Of a stretch of 64,000 nt of DNA, positions 12,701-24,700 are shown one piece after another. A model generated the notes under the pieces. It was given only the letters and a program-made list of their open reading frames with translations. It did not search any database and was not told where the DNA came from. The translations under genes were made by a program, and so were the position numbers. How positions within the stretch are numbered: the stretch's first letter is position 1; each line of letters begins with the position of its first letter. Source of the stretch: Arbacia lixula (Eukaryota; Echinodermata; Echinoidea; Arbacioida; Arbaciidae); the NCBI GenBank assembly GCA_963669155.1, contig OZ022593.1, forward strand, positions 15,814,758 through 15,878,757, written 5' to 3'.

Positions 12701-15700
12701 ACTAAAGCTAACATCTGATACCCCATTTAGATCTACCTTCCTCTGGTGTCACACCAGACAATCGTCTGGGAGGCGTCTGGAACGAACACGGCATGAAATT
12801 CCTTATCAAAACACGAGGTATACAATGGGGGCCGTTTAGATCATCTGCGGTAAACGCGAGGTATATCATCTCCTGAGTTGATTCGCGAATTGTGTTGTCA
12901 TGGCAAGGGAGAAAGCGCACGCTGCGCAACTCGGCGAGGTGCACATATATGAGGCCGGCGATAGGCCGGATAATGATATGCAATTTTTAAGACACATTTA
13001 AATTTTTTAAAGTATCAGATAGTCATATTTTTGTTAATATATGTTTGGCAAATTGGCCTCATTGTTTACATGATCGCTGGTGCATACTGCGTACTGGCGC
13101 AGCCTGCATGCATGCCTGTGAGAGTAGCGCGCGCTGCAGGACTTCCGTTTTCTATGCCGTGTTGTTAACGCCGCGTTCACGCCGAGACCGTTAAGATCTA
13201 CAGTCCAACAGTGGATCACGCCGTGTGATGCCGCGATTGTGCTAGGCTGTCTAGGGTGTATTTTACCTCGTGATTCCCTCAGATTCGTGCTTTGTGCTTT
13301 GTGCCGAGACCGTTTAGATCAAACGACTCGTCTAGAACGACCTACGGTAGGCTCCGGAGGCACGCTAGATTTTGGGTAGATCTAAACGGGGAATAATATT
13401 TTATTCAGGTTAGTCTACTGAGCATTTAGTCTATCATATTACTAGTAATATGTTTCGGGAGAAATTCAGTCCACCTCACATTGGTACGCACACAAACTTG
13501 TGGCTGTACTGTGGTTAAAACACGCACACACTCAATGACAAATACATACACAGACTACAGTGCATGGTCCAATGCATAGCAAGAGGGATAACCGCAGCGC
13601 GTCAATCAGTGCTGTACTGGCTTGCCTTTGAACGAACAAACCAAAATTTAGACTTAGGCTAACCTTTCTACCTCTAGTTGTGTCCATGATTTAAACTATC
13701 CCATTGCATGAGCTCTATATATGTCACTTATTCCTTACCACTGCAAACAGTTAGTGATCCAAATTGTAAAAAAAAGAGGGAAAATGTGGCCTTTTACTCC
13801 CAATTTTATAATTTACTACAAAATATCAGAAGACATTATCTTGATGAATGAAACCGATAATGAATACTAGACTAACCTGAATAATATAGTCCAATGATTT
13901 ACACGGTGCATTAACTCTTATGTATTCATGTTCATTATTTACTATTGTTCAAGATGTAGTTCATTCATGAAAACTGCACTAAATTATAGCAAGTATGTGA
14001 TCTCTATGCTAAGTTGTTTAATTTTATGCATGAATGATATCTTGTTAATGAGATGATGCACAGTAGTTTCTGTCTGAAGTTATTATGCACTTTATATCAA
14101 TTATGAATAGTAGAAACAGAAGTATTTTTGATAGATTTCTTAAAGGAAAGTACTTTCCTAGTCAGAAATATGCAATGACTAGAGAAGAATTTCTCAATTG
14201 AAATCATATTAGTGAAGGTTTGACAAAAATCTATCATTGATTAAAAAGTTATGATCGTTTTAAGTTTTGATTTTGTGATGTTACATGAGAGATGCTCTCC
14301 CATACATGTATGCTGTATGATGCCATAAATTCCTATTTTTCTGTTTTTTGATGAAGGAATAAATGTTTCCACAAAAGGAATGTGTGTAAAAATATGTCTC
14401 TAATGATATCTCAAATGAACAGGTAGAGTAGTTTATATCCTTTTTGAGGAAAAAAGGAACAACATATGGGAGAGCATTTCGCATCAAGGTTAGTTGAACT
14501 TCATAAATTTCATGATGCTTGCATGTACAGTGGAGCCCAAATAAAACTTAATTGTCTGATCTAGATCAAACTATGGCCGTAAGCATTTATGCAATGCACA
14601 AGTTAGATATTTTGACAGGTTCATCTGGGCTCCACTGAATTTTAAACTTATTTTGCCTTTCTCTGATAGTGTAGAATACATTATAGAGATGTTAGCTGTC
14701 TCTGGAGGAAACATCACAAAACATTCATACTGAGGGGGTTTGCATGCGCTGAGGGAACGTAAATAAGTCATGAGCTGAAGGTGAGTACTTATTAGCTCCC
14801 AAAGAAGCAGTGCAAAACCCTGAGGTTTAAATATTTTGTGATATTTACGACAACAAAGCTAACATCTGATATTTTATTCAGGTTAGTCTACCGCGGATTT
14901 AGTTTAACATTTTACTAGTAATATGTTTCGGGAGAAATTCAGTCCACCTCACATTGGTACGCACACAAACTGTGGCTGTACTGTGGTTAAAACACGCACA
15001 CACTCAATGACAAATACATACACAGACTACAGTGCATGGTACAATGCATAGCAAGAGGGATAACCGCAGCGCGTCAATCAGTGCTGTACTGGCTTGCCTC
15101 TGAACGAACAAACCAAAATTTAGACTTAGGGTAACCTTTCTTCATCTAGTCGTGGACATGATATAAACAATCCCATTGCATGAGCTCTATATATGTCACT
15201 TATTCCTTACCACTGCGAACAGTTAGTGATCCAAATTGTAAAAAAAAAAAGAGGGAAAATGTGGCCTTTTACTCCCAATTTTATAATTTGCTACAAAATA
15301 TCAGAAGACATTATGTTGATGAATGAAACCGATAATCATACTAGACTAACCTGAATAATATATTCCAATGTTTTACGAATTACATTGACTATTATGTATA
15401 TATGTTCATTATTTTATTGTTTAAGATGTACTTCATACATAAAAACTGTACTAAAAATAGCAAGTACCGGTATGTGTTCCCTATTCCAAAGTTGTTTAAT
15501 TTTATACATGAATGACACAAAGTCTTGTTAATGAGATGATGCACAGTAGTTATGGACAATTTCTGTTTGAAGTTATTCTGCACTATATTTTAATCATGAA
15601 TAGTACTAGCAGTAGTATTTTTGATAGATTTGGATCTGTCTACAGTAAAGGAACATTTTTTGGCATCATAACCACTTGATAATCATTTGAAATCATAACC

Positions 15701-18700
15701 ACCTTGCACCACCATTGAATTAATTTCCTCCAAAATAACTTCAGCTAAAATCCTGCTCTGAATGTTCATTATATATCTGTAAACTAAGCCTGTACAATTT
15801 GCCATAGCACGTTGGTAACGGGACAGACGAGTGTGTTACAAACTCATCTGTCCCGTTACCAACGTGCTATGGCAAATTTGCACAGAGAAAATTTTCTGAA
15901 GCGTACAAAACCTTGTAAAGTGCAAATCAACACATTTCTTTGATATTTTATTATTATTGGCTGGTTTATTTAAGTGACAAAAAATGGAATTTAAGAGATT
16001 TATGGAAATGTTACAGTAAATGTAACAGAAATGTACCCATTACTGTAGACAGGCCCATTTCTGAAAGGAAAGTTCTTCCCTAATAAGAAGTATGCAATGA
16101 CTGATGAGTAGAATATCTCGATTTAGATCATATGACATCTTGAAGAGTGCTCTTTTTTTAATGCTGACGTGTTTTATATCACTACCAAATAATGAATTAT
16201 GCAATACACACGGGTACATGCCTACTAACATTAACTGTGACTGGTGGATTGGGCACCACATGGCATTCAGTCACTGCAGTATTACCTTGTACATCTTGCC
16301 TTCACCAATTCGGTTGGGGCAAATCGAAACCTCATCATTTTTACATCTGACATCTGCCTTGAGTACATATATGTCGGTGCAAGCCAAAAAGCGTGCTAAT
16401 CAAACTTTCAGCACTCTAGTAATGAGAGTTTTTTTATTATATATGCATATATATGTAAGTATTTATTAAGCATAATATGCAAGGCAACAAAAACAATCAA
16501 GAAAAATTACAAGTAAATTACAATTGGACAAAATAAATGAATATTCAAAGGTATTAAAGGGCAGCTTTAAAAAAATAAGGTACTTGAATAAACAAAAAAA
16601 AGTATCCTATGTTAAATGCAGTAACAAGAACTCAAAGTATTTTACATTGTTTTCTGATTGTGCTTATATCTTGCACTAATAAAATCAAGTTTGTGTTACA
16701 TACATGTTGATTGCGCTTATATCTTGCACTAATAAAATTAAGTTTGTGTTGCATACATGTACATATGTATAATTGTGTTTTTCTTTTACCTCTTTTTGTT
16801 CTTCGCAGCCCCGCTCATATAGAATGGCCTTTGTCATGCTTGCTTCGGCCTCTTTCCCCAAGTCCCCGATCTGTGAACAGCAAAATGGCCACAAAACAAA
16901 ATCAAAACACAACAAACACAAAATGATTCCTGAAGTGTTCTCAGCAACCATTTATAACATAACACACCATTATCTTCTCCATGCCATCACAAATAACTAG
17001 GCAAAGACTAGCAATGAAATTCAGAACAAAGACAAATTTTACAATTTGGGTACCACCAGTGGCCTCAAACTATCTCTCTTTGTAACAAGGGCTATACTGA
17101 GAGAGATAATTTATTGGTGGGGATGGGGGGGTTCCAGTGATCAGGGTCTACTTCCCATTCATAATCATGCACACATTCATAGTTTTGCTAAAGGATAACA
17201 GAGATAAAGGAAGTCATGGTTCAATTTACAAATAGCAAAATATTTACAAGCACCAAGTGTTCATTGGCAAATAAATTTGACAAACATTCTCATAAAAACA
17301 TCATGTACACCACATTTCTTCCAAAGTAATACTTTTGAAAACACAGAAGAGAAGGTACTTAAGCCTTCTACAAATAAGTGAGCTGAAAGTTGGGTCCAAA
17401 CCTCGCTTAAATCTACCCCTTTCTGCTAATTTGAAGCCCAGAGAGTGTCTCACCTCATTGAACATCTTAATGGAGGTCTCGATGTGTTTCTTGGATTCGT
17501 CTTCCGCCTCGCCTGGAGAGAGGGTGTTGTCCCCGCCACACTCCATCCATGTATTCAGGGAGAAAGCCAGGCGCATCAATGTGTTGGCCAGCTTGAACTA
17601 GGGACAGGGGACATGTAAGATGATGTATGAGCTGATAGTTTCGCGAGGGTTTTTTTTTCACTATGTTTCACGAATTACACATTTAACAACACACAAAAAT
17701 ATTGACACATAATCTTGATCACTAAACGCATGCCCCTCTTGCTGCTGCGCATACATGTAGAAGCACTTTAGTTTGCGAACTAGCTCACTGTTTGGCCATC
17801 TAGCCCAAGATTTCTTGGGAAATTTTCTCAACCAGATAGCTATTTCACCCGATCTGGCTAAGACGCAAATAGCTAGCTATTTAGTGATCTGGCTAGATAT
17901 CCCGATCACGAACTAGCTAGCTATTTCGCCACATCGGGCTAATGAAGACACACCTAGTGTGGCAAAACGGTTCATGAACGTAGACCGTGGTTGCTACGAA
18001 ACGTGGTGTTCCAAATGTAAACAAGGATAGTTTTTTTCAATTTTTTTTTTTCATTTTCAATTCAATTCAATTCTTTATTCATTTCACAAACAAGAATAAA
18101 CAACTTTCATGAACAATGAGTATAAGGCATTACCAGAAAGCCGATGGCTTTTTCACTCTTCCTGAAAAGGTTTATAAAGCTACGACTGTGAGATTTCATT
18201 CATATTATCATTGGGGTATACTAACAATTCCTGATTTCATGACTTTTACAATTGTTCTACCCTGTCTTCAACATGACTGGAACCCTCGATTGTCTCTGTA
18301 ATGGATACCATTCACATTTGCATGACCCTTGGATGAATTTAGAGGTATCAGTATATCAATGGTTTACCTTGTGAGTGGGACCCTCCAGTGTCTCTCTTAT
18401 CTTCACGGCTTTCCGGCAGAAATCTATCGTTGGCCGCAAATCCTTGAGCTGGTCCCTGGTGATGAAGTCGTGCAGCTTGGCAATCTGAAGAGAGGACCCG
18501 AATAAATTATTTGGGACTCTGTGTACCAGAGATGATCTGTGCAAGGCTGCATTTGGTGTCATAATGATGATACCAACAGGGTCATTGTTATATTTTTTGT
18601 TATCTATATCATGAGCATCTTCACCCTCCTCCTCTTTCATATGTCCTCATTATCTGTACATCATCATTATCATTATAATGGTATCATCTTCCTTCTCTAT

Positions 18701-21700
18701 CAACCCCATCAGTACACTCATGCTAACCTCATCGTATAGTTCCTTCAAACCATATAGACTTCCACCTGTCTTTAGCTCCTCCTCCTCCTCCTCCTCTCTA
18801 TCATCATGTCACATCATTATTATTACTGTCATCATTATCATAATCATCATCATCATTACATTATCATTATCACTTTTGTCATTGCCATTACATCAATAGC
18901 ACTATTAACATCACTAATATTATAATCATCATCATCATCATCATCATCATCGTCGTCATCACCAATACTTTCATTATTACATTATAGGCATCATCAGCAT
19001 CATGGCAAACTACTGTGATTTCCATTACCACAATTTTTACATCATCATCATAATCATCATTATAATAATGTTTTTTATTGTAATTATCATCATCATCATC
19101 ATCATCACCACCATCGTCACCATGCGCACCTCGTCAGAAAGTTCCCCGCAGAGGTCGTAGACCTCCACCAGTCTCTCTGGCTTGGAATCCAGTTCCTCCG
19201 TCTCAATCTGCAGCAGCTTGTCCACAATGGTTCTGGCTGCCTTGTACTGCCCCGCTTGGGTGCTGTGATACAAAGTATCAAATAAGGGGGGGGGGGGGGT
19301 TCACCAAGTTGTTCTAAGAACCACTTTACGCATGACTGGCGACCTGTTCTTGTGTTAAATCAGATACCCCATCGGGGCTTGGACGCATCACATCAAAGGT
19401 TCTCATTTTGATATCCCCCAAGAGGCATCAGAGCTTGGACACTTCACATCCAAGGTTTCCAGATTGATTTCCACCATGAGGCATCAGAACTTGGACATCT
19501 CACATCAAAGGTTTCCAGTTTAATTTCTCCCAATGGCATTTCCACAAGTAATGAAATAGAACAGTAACTATTTTGGTCAGAAATAACAACATATGAACCA
19601 TAAGTGCCTATTCAGGGCAACTCTTATGTTGTTTGGATATTGCATTTTTGCACTCTCATTGTATTTTCACGACAACATAAAAAGCCAGACTCCTGTTATG
19701 TGAGTTTACACACAACAAGCTCTTGGCATCACAACACATGTGGCTGCCTCAAAATGATGTCACTCATACACAGCTCCCTATTGATAACTTCAACCAGCTT
19801 GTCCAGAGAGTGCACAGATCCTTCAAACAATTTCACCTTATCGCATATAGCTCTCCAAATATGAATGTGTGTGGTGCTCTAATCTTTTACCTTTAATTCT
19901 TGGGATATGAACTTCCGTTTCACAAACATTCTATAGCCATCGTCTTGCTTGTGTCTTTTCATTCTTTCATTAGTCCATCCACAATCAAAGTCGAGGTAGG
20001 CAAAAACATCGCCGTGAGTGATTGGTGGTATTTTTTTAAGTCCTTCATCCATGTAACAACCCTTTCATTTTAATATTACGATGTTTACGAGGATCAAAAT
20101 TACAGATTCTGTGCGTTATTGCGTGAATTGAATACGTACCAAACTCTTACCGGAAGTATACCTCCCAAGAGCAATCGATCAGGTATCGGTATCGCGAGGT
20201 GATATCGCTTGATATCAGCTGAATGCGATAGGGAGAATTGAGTTTTCCTCAGACTTTGACCAATCTCCCTCTCTCTCAATCTTTTAGTCAAATTTTCTTG
20301 TCATTATCCCTCACCAGCTTATTTCTCATACAGTAATGTGACTTTTAAAAGATGGTAAAGAAAAAAAAATGTCATACAGACATGTCTGAAAAACGCACAA
20401 CTTACAGAATGTGAGCAAGGCATTTGAGTTTGTCTGCAACTAGCTGCCGATCGTCACCCAGCATCAACTCACTCATCTTGGTGTAGCGCTCAACCATGGC
20501 CTCGTATTTCTCATCAATCTGAGCAAATGAAAAGACACAAACAGATACAAGTTCAATATATGGTGAAATTCCAAAGATAGAAGACATCCAATCATGCACA
20601 CAAACTAAAGAGCTATAAGCTGTACTGCTTTCTTTCAATTCAACTTATTATGAGGGTTTGATTTTCCTTTAATACGAATGCTAAGCGCTGATTGGCTTTT
20701 GCCATGGTAGCTATCTATCTACAGCAGTTGAGGAGTTGTAAGCTGAACAGCTTTGATTCAATTCAACGTGTTTTGAGGGTTTCACTTCCCTTTAATTGAA
20801 TGCTAAGCTGTTATTGGCTGTTGCCATGGTAGTTACCTTTCTCCAGTAGTTGAGGAGCTGTGAGCTGTACTCTTCGTCGAATAGTCGCTCGATCATGTCC
20901 CACTCACACAGAAAGTCCGTCAGGCGTTCCTTGTCATCTAGCTTGAGCAGTTGGTATGGATACTCCTGTTTATTCACAAAAAACAAGGAAACATTAACTT
21001 CTATTTTTACTTCCAATATCTTCTCATAATTTTTTTTAAATATCATATATAATTCCTATCTTTTCTTCAGTGTGTTACTTAAGATAATCGTAATCAAACT
21101 TGTTTGATTATGATTGGATTCTACATAATAATATTAGATTCAACAAATATTAGGTAAGAGTCATATGAGACAATACACAATTCCTTCATCTCAATCAAAG
21201 CTGGTGAGAAATATGTTTCCCCAAGTTTAATAGCTCAGTGTGAAATCATTGTTTAATAATAATCATCATGTTGATTTTAATTCATATTGTGCTTTTCTGG
21301 TTCAGACCATTCAGTACGCACTGGGCCGGGTCAAACCCAGGATCTCTCTGCATGTGTAAAGAGCTCTCGCCACTTTAAACAGTATACAATATACGAGCAG
21401 GCTAAACATTTATACACAGAACAGAGACTTAAAAGAAATTATTGTGACATTGCAAGAAAATATTCACCTCTCCTTTTTTCACTTTTCACTTTCCTTTCCT
21501 TTCTTCACCCCATAAGTGGGCCAATTATCCGAAAGAATACAACCACATGGTGTTACCGAAAGATTTGCTATTTTCTAAATAGTATTTATTAGTACACTCT
21601 CACCATGGAAACATTCAAAGAACAAGAAAATATTGGTTAGTGTGAATTCACTATCCATCAACCATAGTAAGTAGATGAAAAATGAAATCCCTCTTAATCC

Positions 21701-24700
21701 TCTGTTTCATACTTGTTATCATCATTAACTGAAAGTAAAAGAGTAAAAAGCCAAGTGAGAAGGGTCCTTTCGACTCCTTACCTCACACTTCCTATCCAAG
21801 TTGGGCACACTCTGGAAGAAGTCCGCAAGCTTGGTACTCCACCAGCGCATGATGGCTTCATCCCCTCCTCTTCCTCCTCCTTCTGCTCCGTCTCCCCCCT
21901 CCTCCCCCTCATCTGCCCCTTCTCCAGCCAGCTGCGCATGGAAGTACTTCTTGCGGATGGCCTTACTCAGGGAGCGGTGGTAGAAGTCCAAGCGCCCCTC
22001 TCCGCCGTCGCCGAATGGCCGTAGGAAGGGGCGAAGTGCCCGGTACACCCTTGACCACTTGACCGCAGGGAGCGCTTGCACCTTGCTCGACTTCTCCTTT
22101 TTCTCACTGGCTCCTGCCAAGAAAGGAAAAACAAACAAAGATGTCTTTTCATTTCAAAATCGAAGGATACATCCACACCTTTTAACAAATACCAAACCCT
22201 TTTGTAGGGTTTTGCAAAGCATGCCAAAAAAGAAACGATAAATTATATCTCTTTATGCAAGAAAATACAGCTTGATAAATGAAAAGAAATGTCAGGTTTG
22301 TTTTTACACTCTGAAAACAACAAGGCATTAGCAATATTGTGTCTCGCCCACTTGCGAAAATAACCAGAAATATCGCGATCTCCGTTGCTACGCAATTGTA
22401 TCCCTGACCTCAAATGACCTTTGACCTTATCCTGTGACCTCCAACGGTACCATAACATGAAGGTACCCCCAGTGCATCTATGACCCAAGTTAGGTTGTAA
22501 TCCAAGCAACCTATGTGAAGTTATTTGTCAAAAGAGAGTCTTGCAGGTAAACTTTAACGTATGACCTCAAATGACCTTTGACCTTATCCTGTGACCTCCA
22601 ACAGCACCATAACATGAAGGTACCCCTAGTGCATCTATGACCCAAGTTAGGTTGTAATCCAAGCAACCTATGTGAAGTTATTTGTCAAAAGAGAGTCTTG
22701 CAGGTAAACTCTAACGTATGACCTCAAATGACCTTTGACCTTATCCTGTGACCTCCAACGGCACCATAACATGAAGGTACCCCCAGTGCATCTATGACCC
22801 AAGTTAGGTTGTAATCCAAGCAACCCATGTGAAGTTATTTGTCAAAAGAGAGTCTTGCAGGTAAACTTTAACGTATGACCTCAAATGACCTTTGACCTTA
22901 TCCTGTGACCTCCAACTGTACCATAACATGAAGGTACCCCCAGTGCATCTGTGACCCAAGTTAGGTTGTAATCCAAGCAACCCATGTGAAGTTATTTGTC
23001 AAAAGAGAGTCTTGCAGGTAAACTTTAACGTATGACCTCAAATGACCTTTGACCCTATCCTGTGACCACCAACGGTACCATAACATGAAGGTACCCCCAG
23101 TGCATCTATGACCCAAGTTAGGTTGTAATCCAAGCAACCTATGTGAAGTTATTTGTCAAAAGAGAGTCTTGCAGGTAAACTTTAACGTATGACCTCAAAT
23201 GACCTTTGACCTTATCCTGTGACCTCCAACGGCACCATAACATGAAGGTACCCCCAGTGCATCTATGACCCAAGTTAGGTTGTAATCCAAGCAACCCATG
23301 TGAAGTTATTTGTCAAAAGAGAGTCTTGCAGGTAAACTTTAACGTATGACCTCAAATGACCTTTGACCTTATCCTGTGACCTCCAACGGTACCATAACAT
23401 GAAGGTACCCCCAGTGCATCTATGACCCAAGTTAGGTTGTAATCCAAGCAACCCATTTGAAGTTATTTGTCAAAAGAGAGTCTTGCAGGTAAACTTTAAC
23501 ATTTGTGACGGACGACGGACGACGGACGACGGACGGACGACGGACGGACGCCATTTGGATCCCTTAGTCTCGCCTTCACCTCCGGTGGGCGAGACAAAAA
23601 TGGTATTGTCTTTTGTATTGCAGCAAAAGTACATCTAAGATTATAAAAGTTGAGGAACATCCACATAATCCATACCATAACAATCTGAAATGTTGAAATT
23701 CAAGGACTTTTCAAGGAGATATAAATACCAAATTATCATCTTTATAGTCTTTTCACAATACTGGGGTAACCCTTGGTAACATTTGTATGCCTGTTCCATA
23801 ATATAGCAGTGGCATCGTGTTTTAAACTTGTCCATCTGTCAGCAAGCAAAATGCTCAGGGGTAACATAACTTTAATCTATGTCCTTCAAAAAATCTTTAA
23901 CTGAAATTCAATTAAATTTGGCACAAGTGTACAAGCAATGATATTACATACATGTATTGATGTGGTTTGATATAACCTGGCATTAACTCTAATTGGAGTA
24001 GAAATAGCACAAGTAAGATAAAGGAAGGAGAGGGGGGAAAAATATAAGTACTTGAGAGCCTGCAAATCTACCTTTCTCCTTGTGATTCTCCCCATCATTG
24101 TCATCTCCATCAGGAGGCATCAGGCTGTCCTCGTCTCCAAGGATGGAGAGCAGCTCCGTCTCAAGGAGCCCTGCTGAGGAGCACTCCAGGAGACACAGAG
24201 TGGCCACCACCAAGCTCCCTCCACTCTCCTCCTCAAACCGCTCCAGTACCTGTGCCAGGAGCCTGCAGCCAAGGAGAAATTGGAGGAGAAACAGAAGTAT
24301 TAGAGGAGCTATGTCTCCAGTAAACCTGACCAGGAGCACTCCCAGAGACACTCTCCTCCTCAAACCGCTCCAGTACCTGTGCCAGGAGCCTGCAGCCAAG
24401 GAGAAATTGGAGGAGAAACAGAAGTATTAGAGGAGCTATGTCTCCTGTAAATCTGACCAGGAGCACTCCCAGAGACACTCTCCTCCTCAAACCGCTCCAG
24501 TACCTGTGCCAGGAGCCTGGAGCCAAGGAGAAATTGGAGGAGAAACAGAAGTATTAGAGGAGCTATGTCTCCAGTAAACCTGACCAGGAGCACTCCCAGA
24601 GACACTCTCCTCCTCAAACCGCTCCAGTACCTGTGCCAGGAGCCTGCAGCCAATGAGAAATTGGAGGAGAAACAGAAGTATTAGAGGAGCTATGTCTCCT

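Larger units (their letters stand above)
14489..16140. repeat. Segmental duplication in intron 20, copy 2
   Basis: This is collinear with 12339-14215. It lacks the 671-bp element of copy 1 but contains a different insertion, 15632-16056, absent from copy 1. The two copies are separated by about 270 bp that includes a MITE. Confidence 0.85.
3714..20518 (-). other. TPR-like repeat exons 16-22 and acidic tail of the STAND NTPase
   Basis: Residues 752-1058 form pairs of amphipathic helices with TPR-type spacing: VADKLKCLAHILTQAGQY, HKFKLANTLMRLAFSLN, and the best unit in exons 21-22 (RIISNTGIYYEDIQDYYKA then FGESHPRT). The FG-x-x-HPRT motif is typical of the last turn of TPRs in NPHP3/kinesin-light-chain-like arrays. 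The protein ends in an acidic run (EDEEDEED). Intron 20, between exons 20 and 21, is about 10.5 kb and contains a separate plus-strand gene. Confidence 0.75.
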
